Assembly: GCF_039904985.1 (NCBI RefSeq)
Contig: NZ_CP157005.1
Span: forward strand, 2,108,001 to 2,172,000
Direction: 5' to 3'
Length of the DNA stretch: 64,000 nucleotides
Source of the DNA: Methylomonas sp. AM2-LC
GTDB taxonomy: Bacteria; Pseudomonadota; Gammaproteobacteria; Methylococcales; Methylomonadaceae
Position 1 is the first letter of the stretch. Each line of letters opens with the position of its first letter. The notes under the pieces were generated by a model, which saw only the letters and a list, made by a program, of their open reading frames with translations, was not told where the DNA came from and searched no databases. The position numbers were made by a program, and so were the translations under genes. This document shows positions 1 through 6,702 of the stretch, one piece after another.

Positions 1-451
1 AATAACGCAATACGGCAACTTTTTTAGTGGGTGTTTCTTTTAGAACGACCTGCTTATCCAATGGCGTGGGCAAATTGGTTAAATCATAGCCTGACGGCAT
101 TACAAACGACATCAGCCATTTATTATCAACAGCTTGTTGAAATACCGGTGCAGTCATATCCATTTTCTCACCGGCATTTTCGCGAAACACGGGTGTGGTC
201 ATTGCCATTTTCTGATTTTGAATATTATTGCCAAAAATATAGCCAGCCAAGCGATTAAAACCGATACTGCCACTGCTTGCGTAATTGGCCTCAACCTCTG
301 TTTCTGCCACTACGATGGCTGGGTATTGCCGAATTTGTATATCACCCTGTTGTGATATAAGGGTAAAGGGTGCTTCTTCACTGGTTCGAATGCCCATTAG
401 TGTGCAACCTGTCAAAAAAAGAGTGCTTATAAATCCGATTAATTTTTTCAC
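1..451 (-). CDS. SOUL heme-binding family lipoprotein, C-terminus outside the window
   Basis: The frame runs leftward from a GTG at 451 and leaves the window at base 1 without a stop, so only about 150 residues are seen. The N-terminus MKKLIGFISTLFLTGC is a lipoprotein signal with Cys16 in the lipobox. The rest matches the SOUL/heme-binding family: RQYPAIVVAETEVE near the N-terminus, then MAMTTPVF, KMDMTAPVF and WLMSFVMPSGYDL, followed by LPTPLDKQVVL. These Met-Thr-Pro and MPS-Tyr motifs are typical of the family. Members bind heme or related tetrapyrroles, but the role of bacterial lipoprotein versions is unclear. I chose GTG because the upstream frame closes at a stop and the signal peptide begins there. 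It is divergent from the SRPBCC gene. Confidence 0.8.
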   Translation of the reverse strand, partial: MKKLIGFISTLFLTGCTLMGIRTSEEAPFTLISQQGDIQIRQYPAIVVAETEVEANYASSGSIGFNRLAGYIFGNNIQNQKMAMTTPVFRENAGEKMDMTAPVFQQAVDNKWLMSFVMPSGYDLTNLPTPLDKQVVLKETPTKKVAVLRY

Positions 452-561
452 TAGCGTATTTTCTATAGAGTTTTTTGCATTGTGCTGTTAACGGTAGCAT
501 GCCACAAAATAAAAAATTTGCGGTAACTTAAGCGTATATAAACCAATTAAACGCTACATTG

Positions 562-1026
562 ATGAAAATTTACTCACTCTATCGGCAACAAACGCTAGCG
601 ATGAGCCAAACTGAAGCTTGGCGCTTCTTTAGCTCGCCGCATTTTCTCAATCAAATTACCCCGGATTTTTTTCACGTTGAAATCACATCCCCGGTACCCG
701 ATAACATTTATGCGGGTCTATTGATCAGTTACCGCATGAAAGCTGTATTTGGTTTACCAATGGCCTGGCTTTCGGAAATATGTCATTGCGATGAGCCTAA
801 GCGATTTGTTTATCAGCAACGTGTAGGCCCTTTTAAGTTTTGGAGTCATGAGGTCAGTATTACAGAAACCGCAGAGGGAATAGTCATGGACGATATTGTC
901 TTCTATGCCATGCCGTGGGGCTGGCTCGGTGAATTATTACACGCTTTAATCATCGGCGAAAAATTGAAACGTATTTTCGATACCCGTTATACGTTTCTTA
1001 AACAGCAATGGGGCTTAACACCTTAG
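562..1026 (+). CDS. SRPBCC-family ligand-binding protein
   Basis: A 154-residue soluble protein without signal peptide or membrane segment. The start is ATG at 562; a TTG three bases upstream is also open. The pattern fits the START/SRPBCC fold as in cell-division-inhibitor-like SRPBCC proteins: an early acidic FFSSPHFLNQITPDFF, a central ISYRMKAVFGLPMAWLSEI, then FVYQQRVGPFKFWSHEV and GIVMDDIVFYAMPWGWLGEL. These folds hold a hydrophobic ligand in a deep cavity. The ligand cannot be told from sequence. It converges with the RRM-like gene over a shared hairpin. Confidence 0.72.
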   Translation: MKIYSLYRQQTLAMSQTEAWRFFSSPHFLNQITPDFFHVEITSPVPDNIYAGLLISYRMKAVFGLPMAWLSEICHCDEPKRFVYQQRVGPFKFWSHEVSITETAEGIVMDDIVFYAMPWGWLGELLHALIIGEKLKRIFDTRYTFLKQQWGLTP

Positions 1027-1049
1027 ACGCAGATTGTTAAAGCTAGGCT

Positions 1050-1080
1050 GGCAATAAGTTGGTCACGCTCGCTTATTGCC
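1050..1080. terminator. Bidirectional hairpin between convergent genes
   Basis: A perfect 9-bp inverted repeat (GGCAATAAG at 1050-1058, CTTATTGCC at 1072-1080) sits between two convergent genes and overlaps the last codons and stop of the minus-strand gene. There is no clear U-run on either side, so it is a hairpin of terminator type rather than a proven terminator. Confidence 0.5.
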
Positions 1081-1474
1081 AAGACATCGCTGTGTCTTTA
1101 ATCACTTCTACATGATGACCACGCCTTCTATCAGCAACACGTTTATTTTTAATTACGGCAGGCACTTCAGGGTAATCTAGCCTTCTGTCGTTATGCCAAT
1201 TACGACTAACGTATTCTCTAACAATAACAAGCTTGTTTTGCAAGCGCATAGAGCTGAGTTTGCGTATCACCCTTTGATCTTCGTCTTCCGGCTCAATATG
1301 AACGATGCCATGATTCTCAGTAAGATGGGTGGATTTATCCAGAAATGACACAATTTCAGTTTTAGCAATTTGAGCCGATTTAAAGGGAAAACGCCGCTTC
1401 AAAGTAGGCTCAACAAAATGATAAAGGTCACTTAAGTGCGTATCGTTGGGTATGTTTTTTATAAAAATTGCCAT
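1073..1474 (-). CDS. Small RRM-like RNA-binding protein
   Basis: A 133-residue soluble protein. The N-terminal half resembles a divergent RNA recognition motif: an RNP2-like start (AIFIKNIPNDTHLSDLYHFV), a basic helix (KRRFPFKSAQI), a strand-like HGIVHIEP in the RNP1 position and a closing strand KLVIVREYVSR. The C-terminal part is strongly basic (NDRR, NKRVADRRRGHH), which fits nucleic-acid binding. I recognise the fold pattern but not a characterised family. The final codons form part of the hairpin shared with the upstream convergent gene. Confidence 0.6.
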   Translation of the reverse strand: MAIFIKNIPNDTHLSDLYHFVEPTLKRRFPFKSAQIAKTEIVSFLDKSTHLTENHGIVHIEPEDEDQRVIRKLSSMRLQNKLVIVREYVSRNWHNDRRLDYPEVPAVIKNKRVADRRRGHHVEVIKDTAMSWQ

Positions 1475-1758
1475 AAACGCTTACCTATTAGCGATGTAAA
1501 CTTAATTTTACTGACAAGTGGTACGCATTTAAATTCAATAGCTGATGAAAATTATCTAAGAAGATGACAAAAAGCCCGCCGATCTATCAGTATTTTTGTA
1601 TCATTTACGAAACAGGCTTTATTTTTTATCAAGAGTAAATACCTAAGAATGTATATTCCCTATCGAAGCTGATAAACCTAGGAATTCGAAGGATAGATTG
1701 AATGTAAATAACGTTATTTTTTAAAGAGCCTGCTGGGTTTTAAATTGTTCAATACAGG

Positions 1759-2298
1759 CTACCGCCTTTGTTTTTCATGCCTGCGCCGCCAAACAAATCC
1801 CATTATTCCTAGCAGTAATGATGGTAATAAAACCCAGATTAGCTCGGATATAATGACTCTAAAGCCTTTTTCTGAGAAAAATGAGCCAACTCCAATGGGA
1901 GAAACTTGAATGGGTCTAAACGGAAAAAATAGTCTTTCTGTGCTAAAAGGCCAATACAGTGCAACACCCAATCCACCATTTGTCATGGCATCTAACAGAG
2001 GATGCGACGCACATGCTATAAAACAAAGCGCGAAAGTGCTTAACGGTTTTGCGCCAATTTTGCGGCAAAACAAACTACATATGCTTGCTAAAGCAAAAGC
2101 GAATAGCAATGAATGTGTAAAACCTCGATGCCCCCACTGAGATTCGTAAGCAATACCAAACTTAAAGGTGATAACGTCTGCATCTGGAAGTACTGAGCAA
2201 AATGCAGCCAATAGAAATAATTTGAAATTTACAGATTTACTTTTAAAGCTAGCATATAAAACCGCTGGTATTGCAATGTGCGAAAATGCTGATGCCAT
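1759..2298 (-). CDS. YdjM-family membrane-bound metal-dependent hydrolase
   Basis: 179 residues with four to five membrane segments. The family pattern (PF04307, LexA-regulated YdjM in E. coli) is clear: FSHIAIP (His7), LPDAD (Asp39, Asp41), GHRGFTHSLLF (His57, His62), SHPLLDAMTNGG (His99, Asp103), then WPFSTERLFFPF and VSPIG. The conserved His and Asp residues are the presumed metal ligands. The substrate is not established; an inner-membrane hydrolase role is inferred from the family. The last 25 residues form a TM helix and a basic tail (WRRRHEKQRR). No SOS box was identified upstream. Confidence 0.85.
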   Translation of the reverse strand: MASAFSHIAIPAVLYASFKSKSVNFKLFLLAAFCSVLPDADVITFKFGIAYESQWGHRGFTHSLLFAFALASICSLFCRKIGAKPLSTFALCFIACASHPLLDAMTNGGLGVALYWPFSTERLFFPFRPIQVSPIGVGSFFSEKGFRVIISELIWVLLPSLLLGIMGFVWRRRHEKQRR

Positions 2299-2417
2299 TT
2301 TTATGTTTGCCTTACAGAATTGATAACGGTATTGATTTTAGAGTCGGAAATTTTAATAGGCTATTGCTGCACATTTACCAATGTTAAGTACTCTATTTTC
2401 GGATTATAGTTAACGCT

Positions 2418-2963
2418 TCAGGGCGATGTATATTGCCAACTCTGGGCTGGAAAATTGAACCACCAATAATCAAAAATTTCAAACGAGGCATCATAAATCA
2501 AATCGGGACGTTCATCTTGAAACGAATAATATATCCAGCGATTTTTTTCTTTCTTCTTCGCTTCGTCTAATCGCTTGGCAGGTAGCATTACTTGATCCAA
2601 CCACTTTTTTTCTAGATTTGTTTCTTCAAGCGAGTTGGGGTAGCGATTATTATCCAATTTGAATTGTTCTATTACCTTAACGATCTGGTCGGCAACATCG
2701 CGTCGTGAGTGTTCGCGATAGCTATGCATACCCTTTACCAAAAACACCGAAAGAATAGCAACTAGCATTATTGCCATTTTATTTGCTCGTTTTGGAGGTA
2801 AACTCCAAAAACGAATTAATTGAATACCTTGGTATAACAACACCGGGTAAGCAATTATAAAAATACCGTTACCCAAACTAGGGCTGCTACAGACAACTAT
2901 CGAGAATATAAATACAAAAAGCGTAGCTTTATTGCTCTTAACAAAATTGAAAATATTTATCAT
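2418..2963 (-). CDS. Hypothetical membrane protein
   Basis: 181 residues. Three hydrophobic segments occupy the first half (about residues 12-30, 32-50 and 63-80). A soluble C-terminal half follows with an alpha-helical EHSRRDVADQIVKVIEQF and the phrase KLDNNRYPNSLEE, which is common in pilin-like and general-secretion-related periplasmic domains. It ends in an aromatic-rich tail (IFDYWWFNFPAQSWQYTSP). I do not recognise a family. No partner gene is close. Confidence 0.6.
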   Translation of the reverse strand: MINIFNFVKSNKATLFVFIFSIVVCSSPSLGNGIFIIAYPVLLYQGIQLIRFWSLPPKRANKMAIMLVAILSVFLVKGMHSYREHSRRDVADQIVKVIEQFKLDNNRYPNSLEETNLEKKWLDQVMLPAKRLDEAKKKEKNRWIYYSFQDERPDLIYDASFEIFDYWWFNFPAQSWQYTSP

Positions 2964-2999
2964 TTTTTTGTGAATCGTTAAATAATTTCAGTAGTCAGT

Positions 3000-3030
3000 G
3001 TAGCAGCGATTAGCGTAGCGTAATCGTGGG
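3000..3030 (+). repeat. Single REP-like palindrome, family 1
   Basis: GTAG followed by CGATTAGCG and CGTAATCGTGG, a diverged solo copy of the hairpin that forms the ends of the larger repeats near 36.4, 41.3 and 44.3 kb. It lies alone in the gap between two divergent genes (2964-3296), where nothing else was seen. Confidence 0.6.
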
Positions 3031-3296
3031 AAGTATAAACTGGTACTTTTGTCTTTTTAATCAGGTTGCGCAGTTTATCTCATCCTTAGAAATAGGTAGC
3101 ATGCCTCTATTAATCCAGGCTATTGGTAAAATTGGATTGCTTTATTAAATTTAAGAGTACGATTTACAATAACTTTGAAATGGTAACTATTGGAGTCAGT
3201 TGCAATATTCTAGTATTTAAATGTTAGAATATTGGAGCAGTCCCTGAATACGTTAGAAACGTTGTGCATTCCATTGCTCACAGACTCAAACTCACT

Positions 3297-3815
3297 ATGA
3301 AAAAACTCCACTTAATACTTTTGTTTCTTGCTTCTATTAGTATCACGTTTGCAGCGGATGATGCAACCAACAAGCTCGTCGAGGGTTTGATCTTCCGTGA
3401 GCCGTTCACACTCACTCTTCACGTCGATAAAGAGCGCTTTTACGAAGAGAAGCTTGGGAAAATTCCCTTTGTCTATGATGGGGACGTATATCTTTTCAAG
3501 GGCGACGAATTTGGTCTCAACCTCGACATCCAAGACAACTCAATTAAGACCGTTAAATACCAGCAGGATTTGAAGAAGGCAGATCTGACCCTCAAATTTA
3601 CTCAAGAGGTTAAGTCAGATGGAACCTCAATGATGATTCTTAGCATGCACAACAATACAAAACATACTCTCAACGTTGATGCACTGATGACAGTACCCGG
3701 AAAAAAGGGAATTGCAAAGACCAGCATTCTTCCTCTGCAGCCCGGAATTTCTAGTTTTGAGTCGTGGCCTCATCCTATTGTCCAGCTCGTTCTTCGCAAC
3801 ATTCGAATTGCATAA
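3297..3815 (+). CDS. Hypothetical exported protein
   Basis: 172 residues from ATG 3297; an upstream in-frame start at 3264 would put 11 residues before a good signal peptide. The signal is MKKLHLILLFLASISITFAA, cleaved about residue 19. The mature part is beta-rich (PFTLTLHVDKERFYEEKLGKI, DVYLFKGDEFGLNLDIQDN, MMILSMHNNTKHTLNVDALM) and looks like a single Ig-like or jelly-roll domain. No family is recognised. It stands alone between repeat-rich gaps. Its smooth codon use and rather different leader context suggest it may have been acquired, but this is weak. Confidence 0.65.
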   Translation: MKKLHLILLFLASISITFAADDATNKLVEGLIFREPFTLTLHVDKERFYEEKLGKIPFVYDGDVYLFKGDEFGLNLDIQDNSIKTVKYQQDLKKADLTLKFTQEVKSDGTSMMILSMHNNTKHTLNVDALMTVPGKKGIAKTSILPLQPGISSFESWPHPIVQLVLRNIRIA

Positions 3816-3890
3816 TGACTGAAAAGCTCTACATGGCGATCAATTTGCGCACAGATATAAGTGGTATTATTTTTTTAGCGAATGTAGCCA

Positions 3891-4031
3891 CGATTAGCGA
3901 AGGAGACTGTGAAAGTATTCATAATTCTTGTCAAAATAGTCTATATATAGTTGGTTTGTGATTTTTCACTACTAGATATAGAGGTAAATATTTTAAAAAT
4001 TGAATACTTTCACGGTCTCGAAGCGTAATCG
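3891..4031. repeat. Miniature palindromic element with about 31-bp terminal inverted repeats
   Basis: The left end (3891-3921) reads CGATTAGCG, a variable stretch, then GTGAAAGTATTCA. The right end (4001-4031) is its imperfect reverse complement, TGAATACTTTCAC to CGTAATCG. About 80 bp of AT-rich sequence lie between and no ORF fits. The outer bases resemble the GTAG-CACGATTAGCG REP of family 1, so this may be a REP pair with a different spacer. It fills part of the gene-free stretch 3816-4240. Confidence 0.65.
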
Positions 4032-4043
4032 AGGGAATTACCT

Positions 4044-4153
4044 CAAAGTGATAGCTTCATAAGGCATCAATAGCCTAGCCTATTGCGTCACGAGTTTGAA
4101 GGCAACAGTGTCGCAATACGGCTTCGCCTATTACGACCTATTCTGGCTTATTG
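4044..4153 (+). repeat. Direct repeat, copy 1, flanking an antitoxin-like gene
   Basis: About 110 bp that recur with clear similarity at 4546-4653. Shared blocks include CAAAGTGATAG, CACGAGTTTGAA, CAACAG and the longer identical stretch CGGCTTCGCCTATTACGACC followed by TATTCTGGCTTAT. It lies just upstream of the small RHH gene. Confidence 0.75.
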
Positions 4154-4240
4154 CGTTGATTTTGTTCCCGCCAGCCATTTTCGACTGCCGGTTTTGACCC
4201 CAGGTGCTTTTTTGCGCCATTTGCAAAAGGAGAATACCTA

Positions 4241-4480
4241 ATGACCAACTATGCCTTGCGTGTCCCAGAATCTCTGTTTACTTACGCCCGCAAAGTAGCG
4301 GAGGAAGAGCATGTATCAATGAACCAATTTTTTGTCATGGCTATTGCCGAAAAGGTTTCCGCGTTAAAAACCGAGACCTATTTTCGTGAGCGGCAATCTC
4401 GCGGCGAACTCAATGCCTTTGATATCTGGCTTAACGCCAGCCCTGATATAAAACCGCTAGTAGGCGATGAATTGACTTGA
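4241..4480 (+). CDS. Orphan RHH/HicB-type antitoxin-like protein
   Basis: 79 residues with a strong AAGGAG ribosome site 6 bases before the ATG. The N-terminus TNYALRVPESLFTYARKVAE followed by EEHVSMNQFFVMAIAEKVSAL is a ribbon-helix-helix DNA-binding unit as in HicB/antitoxin proteins. The tail has TETYFRERQSRGELNAFDIW and ends near PLVGDELT, as in antitoxins normally followed by a PIN-domain toxin. No toxin ORF follows; instead a second copy of a 110-bp direct repeat does. It is therefore best read as an orphan antitoxin or free regulator. Confidence 0.72.
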   Translation: MTNYALRVPESLFTYARKVAEEEHVSMNQFFVMAIAEKVSALKTETYFRERQSRGELNAFDIWLNASPDIKPLVGDELT

Positions 4481-4545
4481 TTAAGCATCGGTCAATATTG
4501 ATTTATTCCTGCGGTTTTCCCGCAAGGCCATAAGGTGCAACTACA

Positions 4546-4653
4546 CAAAGTGATAGCCTTAAAGGGCGTCAATGGTCCAGCCCATTGCGCCACGAGTTTG
4601 AAAGCAACAGCGTCTCAATACGGCTTCGCCTATTACGACCTATTCTGGCTTAT
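4546..4653 (+). repeat. Direct repeat, copy 2
   Basis: Second copy of the repeat at 4044-4153 in the same orientation, about 60 bp after the RHH gene. The gap 4481-4752 contains nothing else recognisable. Confidence 0.75.
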
Positions 4654-4752
4654 CGAGTTATTAATTCAATCAGTTAGTAAAGTTAGACTGCTTTATCAAG
4701 TGTAAGAATATATGTTTCCTTTGCTCAGCATAGGCGCAGAAATTGTAACCCG

Positions 4753-5016
4753 TTAATTATGGTCGCCCTGAAATAAGTCCTGTGCATTACTGGTAGATTG
4801 TTGGAAATTGTCTTGCTCAACCCGTGATCTTTTGGCTGGAGTAGTGCTAATCTGTTTTGACTGATTTTCTACATCTTTAGCAGGTTGATCTTGTTTAAGC
4901 GTGGACTGTTCACTAGATGCGGTTGGAGCAGTCAAAACCGGGTCAACAGTATCAGCGGCAGACACAGAGCGGCAAGCTATGATTAGTATGCTGAGTAAAA
5001 TAATTTTTTGTGACAT
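4753..5016 (-). CDS. Small exported protein of low complexity
   Basis: 87 residues from ATG 5016, chosen because GGAG lies 7 bases upstream and a signal peptide begins exactly there (MSQKIILLSILIIACRSVSA, cleaved before ADT). The mature part is hydrophilic, rich in Ser, Thr, Gln and Asp, and probably disordered (SSEQSTLKQDQPAKDVENQS). No family is recognised. It is divergent from the HupE operon but about 270 bp away. Confidence 0.5.
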   Translation of the reverse strand: MSQKIILLSILIIACRSVSAADTVDPVLTAPTASSEQSTLKQDQPAKDVENQSKQISTTPAKRSRVEQDNFQQSTSNAQDLFQGDHN

Positions 5017-5192
5017 AAACTGTCTCCAGATTGAAATGTAAAGTGACTCATGCAATGCTGCAATTTATCAATAACCCGATTAGCATGCTGGCTACCGCAC
5101 TGTGGCTAATTAATGCTCTGCACCCGTTAAAATCATTGGGGCAATTACCAGATAGCGGTTTGCAAAAACACTAGCAAAATGGATAAAAAATC

Positions 5193-5220
5193 AACTGCAT
5201 AAGGTTTTTTTTCTGCAGTT
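5193..5220. terminator. Small inverted repeat with internal T-run
   Basis: AACTGCA (5193-5199) and TGCAGTT (5214-5220) form a 7-bp stem around a loop containing eight T. It lies 65 bp before the HupE gene. It could be a terminator remnant or part of the leader; support is weak. Confidence 0.3.
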
Positions 5221-5284
5221 ATTGTATCATTTTTGAAATTTTTGTTATGCTTTCTGCCTACCCACCTTAATGGCCGAGTGTTAA

Positions 5285-6685
5285 ATGCGCTTTTTCTCAA
5301 GAAAACAATCTGATTCAAGATATAGTCTTTTCAGGCTAGTGTTTTCTTTTGGCTTGCCGCTGGTGCTGATCATAGCCTTTTTGGGTAAATCTTTCATTAA
5401 TGTCAACGACATCGGTTTAGCGAATGGTTTTTCGCATCCTTTAACCGGCTGGGATCATCTAGTGACCATGCTGGCTGTCGGTATCTGGGCTGCGCAATTA
5501 CGTGGGCGAGCCGTTTGGATGCTGCCATTGGCTTTTGTTAGTGTCATGAGTTTGGGTGGTCTTGCTGGCGCATCGGGTGTGGACATACCAAATGTGGACG
5601 GCATTATTCTAGTTTCTTGTGCGGTTTTCAGTGTTTTGATCACGCGCAACATTCGTTTCAGCAGCAAAATCAATGTTTTGATTGTTGCTTTTTTCGCCTT
5701 TTTTCATGGTTTCGCGCACGGCCAGGAAATTTCTACGTCTGCCAGCCTGCTTTCATATATCGCGGGATTTATGTTGGCCACCTTGCTTTTGCACGGTGCC
5801 GGTATTTTGGTTGCCAAACTGGTGGTTTTGGCGGTTACTTGTTTATTGACCGTACTTTTTTCCAGCTCGGCACTGGCTAAAACCGCAGAATCCGTTATCA
5901 ATATTAACGATAATAATCCTGTCGTGCATCAGTTTCAAAATCAGGTTAACCCTGCCAATGCCAGCTTTGATAGTCCACATGTCCTCAGCGAACAGTTTGC
6001 CAGGCAAGATGCGGGCGGCGGAGTGCTATCATCACTCACTACTCAGCTTTCCGGTCTACTATCCGCTCAGCAGAACCAGCAATCACAGCTGCAACAGCTG
6101 CAACAGCAGAAACTAAACAGCGCTGCTGATTATCAGCTATTTGCTGTTAAACACTCTTTTATCAATACGGGTGTGGTTTCCATCACTCAGCGTTTTTATC
6201 CCAGTGACAGTGCCGATTGTCAAAACTTGGATTTTAAAAATTATTTTCCAAAGATTAACCATACACCTGGTAAGCACCTCCTTAGCAATGGCGTTGGTCT
6301 TACTTCGCCACCCGCTTGGTTTTATGCTTTCCTCGTTCCCCGCCCGTTCCAAAATACCTGTTTTTATTTAACTGAAGCCGCTAATCTTCAGTGTTGTTTT
6401 GCCCGTTTCCCTAGCGGCAATACTGTAAACAAATCACACCGTCGTCTTAATTACCCTCAGCTTCGCTTTGTCAAACGCATTACTGTGCAGCCTTGGGTTG
6501 CGCGCAAGGGCAACGCTGATAATTACAAGTCTCAAAATTCTTTTGCTACAAGCACTAACAATCCTAGTCTGTTTCAAATTGCAAAAATGGCACTGTTGGC
6601 AGAATGGCTTAGTGCTGATACCCCCTTTTTTCTATCCAAACCTAAAAGCTATCAGTTAGATGGCTTCAATAAAATAATAATTTAG
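5285..6685 (+). CDS. HupE/UreJ-type metal permease with long exported C-terminal extension
   Basis: 466 residues, more than twice the usual 190-200 of HupE/UreJ proteins. Residues 1-200 form the permease, with about six membrane segments and both family signatures, FSHPLTGWDHLVTMLAVG and FFHGFAHGQE, whose His and Asp residues are the likely metal ligands. Known relatives import nickel or cobalt. After the last helix comes TVLFSSSALAKTAE, which looks like a signal-peptidase site. A Gln-rich coiled-coil stretch (SQLQQLQQQKLN) and about 170 residues with scattered Cys and His but no recognised domain follow. The TonB receptor starts 17 bp downstream, so one uptake operon is inferred. The metal is not determined. 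Confidence 0.75.
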   Translation: MRFFSRKQSDSRYSLFRLVFSFGLPLVLIIAFLGKSFINVNDIGLANGFSHPLTGWDHLVTMLAVGIWAAQLRGRAVWMLPLAFVSVMSLGGLAGASGVDIPNVDGIILVSCAVFSVLITRNIRFSSKINVLIVAFFAFFHGFAHGQEISTSASLLSYIAGFMLATLLLHGAGILVAKLVVLAVTCLLTVLFSSSALAKTAESVININDNNPVVHQFQNQVNPANASFDSPHVLSEQFARQDAGGGVLSSLTTQLSGLLSAQQNQQSQLQQLQQQKLNSAADYQLFAVKHSFINTGVVSITQRFYPSDSADCQNLDFKNYFPKINHTPGKHLLSNGVGLTSPPAWFYAFLVPRPFQNTCFYLTEAANLQCCFARFPSGNTVNKSHRRLNYPQLRFVKRITVQPWVARKGNADNYKSQNSFATSTNNPSLFQIAKMALLAEWLSADTPFFLSKPKSYQLDGFNKIII

Positions 6686-6702
6686 CGCATCAGGAGCAGG
6701 CA

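Noticed and set aside
5055-5174. A 39-codon open frame on the plus strand before the HupE gene
   Set aside because: No ribosome site and no recognisable motif; it overlaps the region upstream of a divergent gene and is likely chance.
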